Counted from the stretch's first letter, positions 7,908 through 17,213 are shown. The stretch is 64,000 bases of DNA from Mesoterricola sediminis (GCF_030295425.1 NZ_AP027081.1:3951001-4015000); one strand, 5' to 3'. The notes: generated by a model not told the origin, from the sequence alone. Translations and numbers: made by a program.

Positions 7908-10409
7908 CTACCGCGCGCGGGGCGGCGCGTTCTTCACATGGGCGTCGAACCACTTCACCATTTCGGCCACGAGGTGCTCGTTGGACTCGAGGGCGGTGTA
8001 CCAGTGCGGCTCGAAGGGCAGCATGACGAGGCGGGTGACGCCGCCGTTGCCGCGGATCGCCTCGAAGAGCTTCACGGCCTGGAGGGGCGTCGTGCCCGGG
8101 TTGGCGTCGTCGGCCCCGTGGACGATGAGCAGGGGGGACTTGATCCGGTCCGCGAAGAAGAACGTGGACACCTGGCGGTAGACCTCGGGCGCCTCCCACA
8201 CGCTGCGGCGCTCGTTCTGGAAGCCGAAGGGGGTGAGGGTCTTGTTGTAGGAGCCGCTGGTGGCCACGCCGGCCCGGAAGAGGCTGCTGTGGGCCAGGAG
8301 GTTGGCCGTCATGAGGGCGCCGTGGCTGTGGCCGGTGACGCCGATGCGGTCCGGATCGGCCACGCCGAGGCGCACCGCCTCGTCCACGGCGGCCTTGGCG
8401 TCGGCGACGAGCTGCTCGAGGTAGGTGTCGTAGGCCTTGCGCGGATCCCCGATGATGGGGAACGAGGCGTTGTCGATGATGGCGTAGCCCGCCAGCAGGA
8501 GCAGCCGGTAGTCCCGGAGCCGGGTGAAGGAGGCCTGGGAGCCCGTCACCTGCCCGGCCTTGGAGGGATCCGCGAAGTCCTGGGGATAGGCGTAGAGGAT
8601 GGTGGGGACGCGGGTCCCTTCCTTGTACCCGGGCGGGGTGAAGAGGGTGAAGGAGAGGTCCAGGCCGTCGGCGCGCTTGTACTTCACGAGCCGCTTCTCG
8701 ATCTGCCGCACGGCGGGGGAGGGGTCCGGAATGTGGGTGAGGGCCCGGGTGGTGGAGGCGAACACCGCCTCGCCCGCGGGGGCGCCGGTGCGGGCGCCCA
8801 GGGTGCGCACGTGGGCGTTGGGCGCGTCCTTGGCGGACTGGTGCCAGGTGAGGAAGGTCCCCGCATCGGGGCCGGGGAAGGCAAGGAAGCGCTCAAGGGC
8901 ATCCTTGGCGCTGCGGAAGAGGCGCTCGGTCTTGAGGGTGCCCAGGTCCAGGCGGTCCAGGAAGGGCCGGTCGCCGTCCGGCGAGGACCCGGTGCCGCTC
9001 AGGAAGATGGCGTTCCCCTCCTGGCGCACCACGGTGTGGCCGCTGGGCAGGGCGCGGGAGACCGGGCTGCCGGGGTTGGCGTAGCGCTCCTGGGTGGACA
9101 TCTCCCAGAGGGTGCGGGCCGCCTTGGACGGATCGTCGGGATCCGTCAGGGCCGCGCGCATCCAGTGGCGGTTCTCGTCGTATTCGTAGTAGAGGGCGCC
9201 GCCGCGCTCGAGCCAGCCCAGGCCCGCGAAGCGCAGGGTGGTCCTCAGCACCTCCCTGGGGGCCTCCTGGAAGGGGGCCCGGGAGAGGAGGACCCGGTCG
9301 CGGGCCGGCGCGGCCACGTTCCAGTCGCCGCCGTCCAGGGCCTCGATCCACACGAGGGTGGCCGGCTCCGTGGGCCGCCATTCGAAGTCCCGCGGGCCCG
9401 TCGGCACGCCCCGGATGGGCACCCGGTCCGCGAGGGGCAGGGAGGCCACGGTCTTCACCGCGGGCGTTCTGGGCCGGGCCAGGTCCCACACCTCCATGTC
9501 CCGGGGGAACCGGTCGGAGGTGGTCACGTACGAGTAGGGCCGGTGGATGCGGGCCACCAGGAGGTGGTGCCCGTCAGGGGCGGGGGCCATCGTCTCGTAG
9601 ATGCCGGGGGCGCCCACGGGCGTCACCGCCAGCGTGGCGGCGTCCACCAGCGCGACCTGGGCCAGGCCGTAGTGGTCGAAGAGGGCCTCGTCGTGGGCGC
9701 TGCCCAGGGTGTCCCGGTTCTCATAGGTGCTGCTCTGGCCCTTGCCGCCCAGGGACTCCTGGATGGAGGGGCCCTGGGGCGCCTGGGGCTTCACGGGCGC
9801 CGGCCCCAGGTGGGCCGGGACGGTCTTGACCAGGAGGACCCCCGGCCGCATCCAGACGACCTCGTCGCCCAGCATGGGGTTCAGACGGACCCCGGGCACC
9901 CGGCGCACCGCGCCGGTGGCGGCCTCGCAGATCCACAGCTCGACGCTCGTGGCCGTCGTGTTCCGGAAGGCGAACCGCTTCCCGTCGGGGCTCCAGAGGG
10001 GCTGGTCGGCGGAGGCCCCCGCGGGCAGCTTGACCGCGGTCCGGGCCCCCGTCGCCGTGTCCACCAGCTCGAAGGATTCCGCGAAGGCCGGGATGCCGTA
10101 GCCCCCGGGCGTGTCGTGGCGGCTGTGGTTCCCGGGCTCGACCCGGACCCCGGCCAGCTTCAGGTAGGGCGTGGCCACCCGCGCGATGCCCGGATAGGCC
10201 TGCCACCCCGCCAGCAGCATCCGCTCCCGGGTGGGGCTCATGACCGGCACCGGCGTGTTGGGCGCCCGGAGCACGTCCAGGATCGGCTTGGGAGGCTGGG
10301 CGTAGCCCGAGGCGGGCGCGGCCTGGGCCGCCCCGGACGGGGGCGCCGCGGCAAGGCAGGCCGCGAGGGACGCGGTCAGGACGAGGGAAAGGCGGCGCGG
10401 GAAAGGCAT
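7908..10409 (-). CDS. secreted S9 prolyl-oligopeptidase-family peptidase, glutamyl endopeptidase-like
   Basis: 833 residues with an N-terminal signal peptide (~1-30, ending near SGAAQA). A long N-terminal part, expected to form a beta-propeller, precedes an alpha/beta-hydrolase domain. Catalytic candidates are Ser in GHSHGAL (~690), Asp in GADDANPG (~765) and His in LPFEPHWY (~803). Segments such as YNKTLTPFGFQNE and the PGT/FEPHW region resemble the plant chloroplast glutamyl endopeptidase branch of S9 more than classical prolyl oligopeptidase. It probably acts in the periplasm or outside on peptides. It is divergent from creB, with about 145 bp between. Confidence 0.87.
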   Translation of the reverse strand: MPFPRRLSLVLTASLAACLAAAPPSGAAQAAPASGYAQPPKPILDVLRAPNTPVPVMSPTRERMLLAGWQAYPGIARVATPYLKLAGVRVEPGNHSRHDTPGGYGIPAFAESFELVDTATGARTAVKLPAGASADQPLWSPDGKRFAFRNTTATSVELWICEAATGAVRRVPGVRLNPMLGDEVVWMRPGVLLVKTVPAHLGPAPVKPQAPQGPSIQESLGGKGQSSTYENRDTLGSAHDEALFDHYGLAQVALVDAATLAVTPVGAPGIYETMAPAPDGHHLLVARIHRPYSYVTTSDRFPRDMEVWDLARPRTPAVKTVASLPLADRVPIRGVPTGPRDFEWRPTEPATLVWIEALDGGDWNVAAPARDRVLLSRAPFQEAPREVLRTTLRFAGLGWLERGGALYYEYDENRHWMRAALTDPDDPSKAARTLWEMSTQERYANPGSPVSRALPSGHTVVRQEGNAIFLSGTGSSPDGDRPFLDRLDLGTLKTERLFRSAKDALERFLAFPGPDAGTFLTWHQSAKDAPNAHVRTLGARTGAPAGEAVFASTTRALTHIPDPSPAVRQIEKRLVKYKRADGLDLSFTLFTPPGYKEGTRVPTILYAYPQDFADPSKAGQVTGSQASFTRLRDYRLLLLAGYAIIDNASFPIIGDPRKAYDTYLEQLVADAKAAVDEAVRLGVADPDRIGVTGHSHGALMTANLLAHSSLFRAGVATSGSYNKTLTPFGFQNERRSVWEAPEVYRQVSTFFFADRIKSPLLIVHGADDANPGTTPLQAVKLFEAIRGNGGVTRLVMLPFEPHWYTALESNEHLVAEMVKWFDAHVKNAPPRAR

Positions 10410-10554
10410 CGGAATTTTCCTTCCTGGGGAGGTGCCTCAGTATACGATACCTCAAGCCCGCCCACAGCCCCTTTCCGGCCCGACCTTCAGCTGGGGCGTA
10501 TTTGCAGGAATAATCAGAAGGTTGCCACCAGAACCCCTTCCAGGAACCTGCCCC

Positions 10555-11220
10555 ATGGGCCAGCCGATCCTGATCGTCGATGATGAGCCGGCGATCGCCG
10601 ATACCCTGATCTACGCCCTCCGCACCGAGGGCTTCGAGCCTGCGTGGTGCGACCTGGGAAGCCGCGCGATCACGGCCGTGGAGGCCTCCGAACCCGCCCT
10701 GGTGATCCTGGACGTGGGCCTGCCGGACCTGTCGGGCTTCGAGGTGTGCCGGCGGATCCGCCGGTTCTCGGAGGTCCCCATCCTGTTCCTGACGGCCCGG
10801 GACGGGGAGGTCGACCGGGTCGTGGGCCTGGAACTGGGCGCGGACGACTACGTCACCAAGCCCTTCAGTCCCCGGGAAGTCACCGCCCGGGTCCGGACCA
10901 TCCTGCGCCGGACCCGCCCCGCGCCGCCCCCCGCCGGCTTCCGCATCGACGCCGCGGCCCGCAAGGCCCACTACGCCGGCCGGCTCCTGGACCTGACCCG
11001 GTTCGAGTTCGACCTGCTGCGGACCCTCGTGGCCCGGCCCGGGCGGGTCTTCACCCGCACCGAACTCATGGAGACCGTCTGGGCCGGGGCCGAGGACACC
11101 CAGGAGCGGACCGTGGACACCCACGTCAAGACCCTCCGGGCCAAGCTCCGCGCTGCGGCCCCCGAGGCCGACCCCATCCAGACCCACCGCGGCGTCGGCT
11201 ACAGCGTGGATGGCCCGTGA
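10555..11220 (+). CDS. creB: OmpR-family response regulator CreB
   Basis: 221 residues from the ATG at 10555; the frame runs further upstream but that extension has no domain. The receiver domain has the acidic pocket DD at 9-10, phospho-acceptor D53 (VILDVGLPD) and the conserved Lys in DDYVTKPFSP. A winged-helix DNA-binding domain follows (~130-221, ending HRGVGYSV). Placed directly before creC and creD, it is the transcription factor of the CreBC two-component system, which in enterobacteria responds to metabolic state and induces creD. It overlaps creC by 4 bp. Confidence 0.87.
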   Translation: MGQPILIVDDEPAIADTLIYALRTEGFEPAWCDLGSRAITAVEASEPALVILDVGLPDLSGFEVCRRIRRFSEVPILFLTARDGEVDRVVGLELGADDYVTKPFSPREVTARVRTILRRTRPAPPPAGFRIDAAARKAHYAGRLLDLTRFEFDLLRTLVARPGRVFTRTELMETVWAGAEDTQERTVDTHVKTLRAKLRAAAPEADPIQTHRGVGYSVDGP

Positions 11221-12668
11221 GACTTGGCATCCGGCTCCTGCTCGGCGTCTTCCTCATCGCGGGCCTTTCAGCCTGGTTCGTCCTGTCCATCTTCTCCAAG
11301 GAGGTCAAGCCCGGCGTGCGCCAGGGCATGGAGGTGGCCCTGGTGGACACCGCCAACCTCCTGGCCGAGTTCGCCGCCGAGGACCTCGCCGCCGGACGCA
11401 TCGAGCGGGGGCGCCTGGCCGAAGCCGTCGCCCGGTACCGCACGCGCCAGGTGCGCGCGAGCATCTGGGGCCTGACCAAGGCGCGCATGGACTTCCAGGT
11501 GTACGTCACCGACGGCGCCGGCATCGTGCGCTACGACAGCGAGGGCGCGGCGGTGGGACGGGACTATTCGCGGTGGACGGACGTGGGCCGCACCCTCCAG
11601 GGGGCCTACGGGGCCAGGGCCACCCGTATGGATCCCGCCGACCCGCGCACCTCGGCGATGTACGTGGGCGCGCCCGTCCTCCGGGATGGGCGCGTCCTCG
11701 GGGTCCTGACCGTCATCTCCCCCACCGCCAGCGTCCAGCCCTACGCACGTCGCAGCGAACACCGCATCCGGTCCGCGGGGCTGGTCCTCCTCGGCGCGTC
11801 CCTGTTCATCGGGGCGGTCCTCACCTGGTGGCTCACCCGCGACGTGGCCCGGCTGCGGTCCTATGCCAGGACCGCCGGCTCCGGAGGCCGGACACCCCTC
11901 CCGGCCCTGGGCTCGCCCGAACTGCGGGAACTGGGCGAGGCCCTGGAGTCGATGCGCACCCGCCTCGATGGCCGCGCCTACGTTGAGCGCTACGTCCACA
12001 CCCTCACCCACGAGATGAAGAGCCCCCTGTCGGCCATCCGCGGCGCCGCGGAACTGCTCAGGGAGCCCCTCCCCGAGGCGGATCGCGCGCGGTTCGCCGA
12101 CAACGTCCTGGAACAGGCCCGGCGCATGCGCGCCCTGGTGGACCGGATGCTGGCCCTGGCCGAGCTCCAGCACCGCCAGGGGCTCCACAATCCGGCGCAG
12201 GTGGATCTCCGCGACCTCGCGGAACGCGCGGCCGCCGCCCGCCGTCCCCAGGCCGAGGCCCGGGGCCTCGGGCTCCGGGTGGTGGGGGAGGGTGCTGCGC
12301 CGGTGCGGGGCGAGGCCTTCCTGCTGGAGCAGGCGGTGGGGAACCTGGTGGACAACGCCCTGTCCTTCGCACCGGCCGGATCCCAGGTGGTCCTGGCCGT
12401 GGAGCGCCGGCCGGGCAGCGTCCGGATCACCGTCCGGGACGCGGGCCCCGGGCTGCCGGACTTCGCCCTCGACAAGGTCTTCACGCCCTTCTTCTCCCTG
12501 GCGCGCCCCGACGGCGCCACCCGCGGCACGGGCCTCGGCCTCTGCTTCGTGCGCGAGATCGCCGAGCTCCACGGCGGCAGCGCGGCCCTCGTCAACGCCC
12601 CCGGGGGCGGCGCCCTCGCGACCCTCGCCCTGCCCGCCACCTCCGCCCCCGGAACCGCCGGCGACTGA
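11217..12668 (+). CDS. creC: sensor histidine kinase CreC
   Basis: 483 residues from a GTG at 11217 that overlaps the creB stop (GTGA). Helix 1 is at ~4-25, a periplasmic sensor follows (~30-180, with a CreC-like YVGAPVLRDGRVLGVLTV stretch), then helix 2 (~183-205). The dimerisation/phosphoacceptor helix has H265 in LTHEMKSPLSAIRGAAELL. The ATP-binding domain has N-box NLVDNAL, DAGPGL and GTGLGLCFV. All catalytic boxes are intact. It phosphorylates CreB, and the translational overlap argues for coupled synthesis. No creA gene is seen nearby. Confidence 0.87.
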   Translation: MRLGIRLLLGVFLIAGLSAWFVLSIFSKEVKPGVRQGMEVALVDTANLLAEFAAEDLAAGRIERGRLAEAVARYRTRQVRASIWGLTKARMDFQVYVTDGAGIVRYDSEGAAVGRDYSRWTDVGRTLQGAYGARATRMDPADPRTSAMYVGAPVLRDGRVLGVLTVISPTASVQPYARRSEHRIRSAGLVLLGASLFIGAVLTWWLTRDVARLRSYARTAGSGGRTPLPALGSPELRELGEALESMRTRLDGRAYVERYVHTLTHEMKSPLSAIRGAAELLREPLPEADRARFADNVLEQARRMRALVDRMLALAELQHRQGLHNPAQVDLRDLAERAAAARRPQAEARGLGLRVVGEGAAPVRGEAFLLEQAVGNLVDNALSFAPAGSQVVLAVERRPGSVRITVRDAGPGLPDFALDKVFTPFFSLARPDGATRGTGLGLCFVREIAELHGGSAALVNAPGGGALATLALPATSAPGTAGD

Positions 12669-12692
12669 GGTCCGAGCCCTCCGGCGCGGGGC

Positions 12693-12718
12693 TTCACACG
12701 GCCCCACACTGGCTTCAC
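12693..12718 (+). promoter_or_regulatory. Cre-tag-like CreB operator upstream of creD
   Basis: TTCAC at 12693-12697 and TTCAC at 12714-12718 are in direct orientation, with CCCAC at 12703-12707 between them. The repeats therefore fall every 10-11 bp on one helix face. The E. coli CreB site is TTCAC-N6-TTCAC, and the CCCAC-N6-TTCAC pair matches that spacing. It lies 38 bp before the creD start and just before a TAGGAT -10-like hexamer. Confidence 0.5.
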
Positions 12719-12755
12719 GCGCAGGTCCTAGGATCCTTCCATCCAAGGAGACCTC

Positions 12756-14078
12756 ATGCGCATGTCCTTCCCCCTCAAGCTCCTGGCCGTCGTCGGCCTC
12801 GCCCTGCTCCTCTTCGTCCCCCTCGCCATGACCCAGGGCCTCGTGGAAGTCCGCAATACCCGCCAGATCGAGACGGAGAACCAGGTGGCCCGGCTCACGG
12901 CGCGACCCCAGGTCCTGGTGGGCCCCCTCCTCGTGGTCCCCTTCACCCTGGAGGCCCGCCGCCTCCAGCGCAACGACCCGGCCGGCCCCGCCCAGGAGGT
13001 GTGGGAGGAGGAGCGCGGCGAGAAGGTCTTCGTGCCCGCCTCCCTCGACTTGGCCGGGGACATCCGCATCGAGGCGCGCCGGCGCGGCTTGTACCGGACC
13101 CAGGTCTTCCGCCTCGCGGGCCCGCTCAAGGGGCGGTTCGAGGTGCCCGCGCAGGCGGGGCTCCAGGGCGCGCGCAATCTCCGGCTGGGCCTCCCCTTCC
13201 TCGCGCTCGGCATCGAGGACCCCCGCGGGATCCTCAACCACATGGTCCTGCGCACCGGCGGTGGGGAGCGCCCCTTCCTCCCGGGCACCGGCCTGGCCCA
13301 CCCCGGATCCGGCGTCCACGCCCAGGTCCCCGGCCTGGACCTGGCGGCCGGCGCCGCCTTCGCCTTCGAGATCCCCCTGGAACTCGTGGGCACCCGCAGC
13401 CTGAAGATCGCCCCCGTGGCCGAGGAGACCCAGGTCCGGCTTGCGGGGACCTGGCCCGCCCCCAGCTTCGAGGGCGGCTTCGCGCCCCTGGACCGGACCT
13501 GGTCCGGCGATGGCTTCACGGCCCGGTGGAAGATTCCCTTCCTCAGCCGGGACCAGGCCTCCCTCCTCCATGGCGGCCCCGGCGCGGAGGCCCAGTACTT
13601 CGGCGTGGCCTTCCTCGACCCGGTGAACATCTACCTCCAGTCCGAGCGCGCGGTGAAATACGGCTTCCTCTTCGTCCTGCTCACCTTTGGCGCCTTCCTG
13701 CTCCGGGAGATGGTACGCGCCCTCCCCATCCACCCTTTCCAGTACTTCCTGGTCGGGGCCTCCCTCGCCGTGTTCTTCCTCCTCCTCCTGGGCCTGGCCG
13801 AGCACCTCGGTTTCCCCCTGGCCTACGCGACGGCCACCGCCGCCAACCTGGCCCTGCTCGCCACCTACCTGACCGCCGTACTCGGCAGCCGCAAGGAGGC
13901 CTTCGCCTTCACCGCCGGCCTGGGCCTCCTGTACGCCGCCCTCTACGGCCTGCTGGCCTCCGAGGACAATGCCCTGCTCCTGGGCTCCCTCCTGGTCTTC
14001 GCCCTGCTCGCCGCCGTCATGCTGGGAACCCGGCGCATGACCTGGCTGAAGCCCGGCACCCCCACCGAGGAGGGCTGA
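12756..14078 (+). CDS. creD: inner-membrane protein CreD
   Basis: 440 residues, the usual CreD length. An N-terminal membrane anchor (~8-24, LKLLAVVGLALLLFVPLAM) is followed by a large periplasmic beta-rich region (~30-305). A C-terminal block of about six membrane helices (~310-430) starts with the CreD-typical VKYGFLFVLLTF segment. CreD is the main output of CreBC in other bacteria and is linked to envelope integrity and beta-lactam/colicin tolerance. The Cre-tag-like repeats upstream support CreB control. Confidence 0.9.
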   Translation: MRMSFPLKLLAVVGLALLLFVPLAMTQGLVEVRNTRQIETENQVARLTARPQVLVGPLLVVPFTLEARRLQRNDPAGPAQEVWEEERGEKVFVPASLDLAGDIRIEARRRGLYRTQVFRLAGPLKGRFEVPAQAGLQGARNLRLGLPFLALGIEDPRGILNHMVLRTGGGERPFLPGTGLAHPGSGVHAQVPGLDLAAGAAFAFEIPLELVGTRSLKIAPVAEETQVRLAGTWPAPSFEGGFAPLDRTWSGDGFTARWKIPFLSRDQASLLHGGPGAEAQYFGVAFLDPVNIYLQSERAVKYGFLFVLLTFGAFLLREMVRALPIHPFQYFLVGASLAVFFLLLLGLAEHLGFPLAYATATAANLALLATYLTAVLGSRKEAFAFTAGLGLLYAALYGLLASEDNALLLGSLLVFALLAAVMLGTRRMTWLKPGTPTEEG

Positions 14079-14114
14079 ACGCCCGGGGCGCGCCTCCCTT
14101 CCTTTCAGCCGGGT

Positions 14115-15017
14115 CTATCGCTTCCGGGGCGGGGTGGCCGACCCGCGGGCCCGGTGCCCGCGCCGGGCCGCGGGCTCCTGGGCGCCGGCGAGGGAGGCCA
14201 TGGCCTTGCGCACCAGCAGGGGATCCACGTCCACCCCCGCGATGCTGGCGCCCCAGTGGAGGTGGGGCCCGCTCACGCGCCCCGTGGCGCCGCTGAGCCC
14301 CAGGCGGTCCCCGGCCCGGACCTCATCGCCCGCCTTCACGGCCATCCTGCTCAGGTGGGCGTAGATGGTGAAGAGGCCCGCGCCGTGGTCGAGGATGATG
14401 AGGTTGCCCCCGAAGAAGACGTCCTTGGCCAGCCGCACCCGGCCCGGGGCCGCCGCCCGCACGGGGGTTCCCGAGGGGGCCCGCAGGTCCAGGCCGCGAT
14501 GCACGCTCTGGACCTCGCCGTTGAACCGCCGCGTCGTCCCGAACCCGCAGGTGACCCGGCCGCCCCCGGGCTGGAGGAAGGGCGCCGTCCAGGCCCGCCC
14601 CTCCTCCGGCGAGGCGTACACGGCCAGGAAGTCCTCGCGCTCCCGCGCCGCCCGGGCCTGGTCCGCCTCGCTCAGCTTCGCGGTGGAGGGGGGGACCTTC
14701 ACGGTGATCGTGGGCCCTTGGCAGGGGGTGGCGGTGAAGGGCACCCGGACCGGCCCCCCGGCCCCGCCCTCGACGGTCACCTCCCGGGCGCCGAGGGGGC
14801 TGTTCCAGGGCACGGGCACCATCACCGCCTGGCCGCCCCCGGGGACGGGGAAGAAGGGGTGGACCTTATCGTCCAAGCGGGCGGTGAGGGCCCCCGGCGT
14901 CCGGGTCCGGAGGAGCACCACGCCCCCCTGGGGCACCCGGACCGCCTCGGCGTGGACCTGGGGCGGGGCCGGAGCGGCAAGACAGGGAAGCAGACACAGG
15001 GCGGCGGCGAGGGACAT
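14115..15017 (-). CDS. secreted M23 (LytM-type) metalloendopeptidase
   Basis: 300 residues from ATG 15017, preceded by GGAG. It has a signal peptide (~1-16, MSLAAALCLLPCLAAPA), an N-terminal domain of unassigned fold, then an M23 domain. Zinc ligands are visible in SVHRGLDLRAPSGTP and the C-terminal HLHWG motif. The family cleaves peptidoglycan cross-bridge peptides, or regulates amidases when degenerate. Both His/Asp motifs are present here, so an active enzyme is likely. The tail is Arg-rich. It converges with creD, with only 36 bp between stops. Confidence 0.88.
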   Translation of the reverse strand: MSLAAALCLLPCLAAPAPPQVHAEAVRVPQGGVVLLRTRTPGALTARLDDKVHPFFPVPGGGQAVMVPVPWNSPLGAREVTVEGGAGGPVRVPFTATPCQGPTITVKVPPSTAKLSEADQARAAREREDFLAVYASPEEGRAWTAPFLQPGGGRVTCGFGTTRRFNGEVQSVHRGLDLRAPSGTPVRAAAPGRVRLAKDVFFGGNLIILDHGAGLFTIYAHLSRMAVKAGDEVRAGDRLGLSGATGRVSGPHLHWGASIAGVDVDPLLVRKAMASLAGAQEPAARRGHRARGSATPPRKR

Positions 15018-15077
15018 GGGCACTCCGACCTCCCACAGTACGCGGCCCGGGACCCGGGGTCCACGGACCCGCCGGCC

Positions 15078-16013
15078 TCAGGCCGCCGGATCCGGTTTCC
15101 GGGCCGGCCACACCAGGCTCGCCGCGATGGAGCCGCCCACGAGGAGGACGATGATGCCCAGGCTCGCGGCCACGGGCACCTTCACCAGGTCGGCGGCCAG
15201 CATCTTGAGGCCGACGAAGGCGAGGACCAGGCTCAGGCCCGCCTTCAGCAGGTGGAAGCGCCCCACCACGCCGGCCAGGAGGAAGTAGAGGCTCCGCAGG
15301 CCGAGGATCGCGAAGATGTTGCTGGTGAACACGATGAAGGGATCGGGCGTCACCGCGAAGATGGCGGGCACGCTGTCCACGGCGAAGACGACGTCGGTGA
15401 CCTCGACGGCCACGAGCACCAGGAGCAGGGGCGTCGCCAGGCGCCGCCCATCCTTGACGATGGTGAAGGCCGGGCCCTCGTACCGGTCCGTGGCCGGGAC
15501 GAGGCGGCTGAAGAGCCGGTAGACGGGATTGGCCCTGGGATCGAAGGCCAGGTCCTTGGCCAGGAGCATCTTGATGCCCGTGATCAGCAGGAATCCGCCG
15601 AAGACGTAGAGCACGGCGTGGAACTTCGCCAGCAGGGCCGCCCCCAGGCCCACGAACGCGGCGCGCATCGCCAGGGCTCCCAGGATGCCCCAGAAGAGCA
15701 CCCGGTGCTGGTAGGCGTCGGGCACCGAGAAGGCCCCGAAGATCAGGACGAACACGAAGATGTTGTCCACGCTCAGGGCCTTCTCGATGAGGTAGCCCGC
15801 CAGGAACTCCATGCCCTTCTGGGGTCCGAACCCCTTCCAGAGGAGGGCGCCGAAGACCAGGGCGCAGGCCACCCAGACGGCGCTCCACACCGCGGCCTCG
15901 CGCAGCCCGACCCGGTGCGCCTTCCGGTGGAAGACGCCCAGGTCGAGGGCGAGCATCGCGAACACGAAGGCCAGGAATCCGGCCCACATCCAGGGGGTTC
16001 CGATCGTCGTCAA
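15078..16013 (-). CDS. TerC-family integral membrane protein
   Basis: 311 residues from a TTG at 16013 preceded by AAGGAG at good distance. About eight membrane helices are present. The TerC signatures are clear: EKALSVDNIFVFVLIF (~77-92) and the second repeat EVTDVVFAVDSVPAIFAVT (~203-221), with the acidic residues used for Mn2+/metal movement. Members export Mn2+ or help metalate exoenzymes; older literature ties them to tellurite resistance. No ter genes are nearby, so a metal-homeostasis role is more likely than tellurite resistance. Confidence 0.9.
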   Translation of the reverse strand: MTTIGTPWMWAGFLAFVFAMLALDLGVFHRKAHRVGLREAAVWSAVWVACALVFGALLWKGFGPQKGMEFLAGYLIEKALSVDNIFVFVLIFGAFSVPDAYQHRVLFWGILGALAMRAAFVGLGAALLAKFHAVLYVFGGFLLITGIKMLLAKDLAFDPRANPVYRLFSRLVPATDRYEGPAFTIVKDGRRLATPLLLVLVAVEVTDVVFAVDSVPAIFAVTPDPFIVFTSNIFAILGLRSLYFLLAGVVGRFHLLKAGLSLVLAFVGLKMLAADLVKVPVAASLGIIVLLVGGSIAASLVWPARKPDPAA

Positions 16014-16039
16014 GGGGCTCCTTCAGGGCCGGGGGCGGG

Positions 16040-16906
16040 TCACGAGGCCCGCCGGAGGGACGCGGGGTCCATGCCCCGCAGGCGCCGGACGCGCTCGGCG
16101 ACCGGCGGGTGGGTGCTGAACCAGGACATCATGCCATCGCCCGAGAAGGGCGAGGCGATCATGAGGCTCGCGGAGGCCGGCTCCGCGGTGGGGCCGGGCT
16201 CGATGACGTGGTTGGCCCGGGTGAGGCGCTCCAGGGCCAGGGCCAGGCCTTCCGGATCGCCCGTGGCCCGGGCGGCGCCCGCGTCGGCCATGAACTCCCG
16301 GGACCGGGAGATGCCCATCTGCACGAGGGTCGCGCCGATGGGGGCCACGATGGCGAAGAGGAGGGCCCCCAGGGGGCTTCCGCCCTCCCCGTCGCGGTCG
16401 TGGCCGAAGCCCAGCAGCGCCCCCCACTGGAGGGCGCTGGCCAGCAGCCCCACCGCCCCCGCGAGGCCCGCGGCGACCGTCGCGACGAGGATGTCCCGGT
16501 TCCTGACGTGGCTGAGCTCGTGGGCGATGACGCCCCTCAGCTCGCGCCGGGAGAGGCTGCGGAGGATGCCCTCGGTGAAGGCCACCGCGCCGTGCTCCGG
16601 ATTGCGCCCCGTGGCGAAGGCGTTCAACGCCGCGTCGGGGATCACGTACACCTTCGGCGTGGGGATCCCCATCCGGCCGGCCAGCTCGGCCACGTCCAGG
16701 TGGAGCTGCGGAGCCTCCATCACCGTCAGGACCCGGGCGCGCTGGAGCCGCAGCACGAGGCGGTCGCTCCAGAAGTAGGCGCCGAGGTTCATGGCGAAGG
16801 CGAGCACCGTGGCCCCGATGAGCCAGCTGCGGCCCATGGCCGCGCCGGCCGCCAGCAGGATGGCGGTGGCGGCGCAGAGGAGGAGGGCGGTCTTGAGCTG
16901 GTTCAT
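16040..16906 (-). CDS. htpX: membrane zinc metalloprotease HtpX
   Basis: 288 residues. Two N-terminal helices (~7-24 and 29-46) precede the cytosolic M48 domain with zinc motif HELSH at 129-133. The third ligand is a Glu in SREFMADAGAA near 208. Two further helices (~145-165 and ~175-198) fit the family. HtpX is a quality-control protease for misfolded membrane proteins, partnering FtsH in other bacteria. It sits 7 bp after the HPF-like gene on the same strand, so the two are probably cotranscribed. Confidence 0.93.
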   Translation of the reverse strand: MNQLKTALLLCAATAILLAAGAAMGRSWLIGATVLAFAMNLGAYFWSDRLVLRLQRARVLTVMEAPQLHLDVAELAGRMGIPTPKVYVIPDAALNAFATGRNPEHGAVAFTEGILRSLSRRELRGVIAHELSHVRNRDILVATVAAGLAGAVGLLASALQWGALLGFGHDRDGEGGSPLGALLFAIVAPIGATLVQMGISRSREFMADAGAARATGDPEGLALALERLTRANHVIEPGPTAEPASASLMIASPFSGDGMMSWFSTHPPVAERVRRLRGMDPASLRRAS

Positions 16907-16913
16907 GGCGGGC

Positions 16914-17213
16914 CTACTGGAAGGCGCGCCGGTTGAAGGCGCGGTACGCCACCCGCCCCAGGCGGTGGATGGCGAGGTTCGTGGCGGTCACGTAGTCCGA
17001 GCCGATGGCGGTGACCCGCAGGGGTTCCCGCCGTGGCACCTCCACCAGGATCGAGCAGGCCTTGTCCACCCCGCCCTTGGGCCCGTTGAGGTCGACGATG
17101 CGGACCACCACCTGGCCGAGCCGGTCGGCCCAGTGGGAGAGGGACGCCTGGAGCTTCTGGATCACCTTCTGCCCCAGCGCCGAACCATCAAAGGATTTCA
17201 GGAGGATCTTCAT
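16914..17213 (-). CDS. HPF/RaiA-type (S30AE) ribosome-associated protein, short form
   Basis: 99 residues covering only the N-terminal S30AE fold: MKILLKSFDGSALGQKVIQ, a basic strand with VEVPRREPLRVTAIGSDYV, and an ATNLAIHRLGRVAYR helix. Long HPFs of many bacteria add a dimerisation domain, which is absent here. The family binds the ribosome A/P sites and silences or dimerises ribosomes under stress. Pairing with htpX suggests a stress unit. The family call rests on fold pattern rather than a diagnostic motif. Confidence 0.65.
   Translation of the reverse strand: MKILLKSFDGSALGQKVIQKLQASLSHWADRLGQVVVRIVDLNGPKGGVDKACSILVEVPRREPLRVTAIGSDYVTATNLAIHRLGRVAYRAFNRRAFQ

Noticed and set aside
4705-8199. 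Long minus-strand open frame opposite res
   Set aside because: Translation is Gly/Ala/Val/Asp-rich with no motif; it mirrors the coding frame of the type III Res gene, a common shadow in GC-rich DNA.
6543-10583. Very long plus-strand frame across res and the S9 peptidase
   Set aside because: Low-complexity Pro/Gly/Arg translation, overlapping two genes with clear catalytic motifs.
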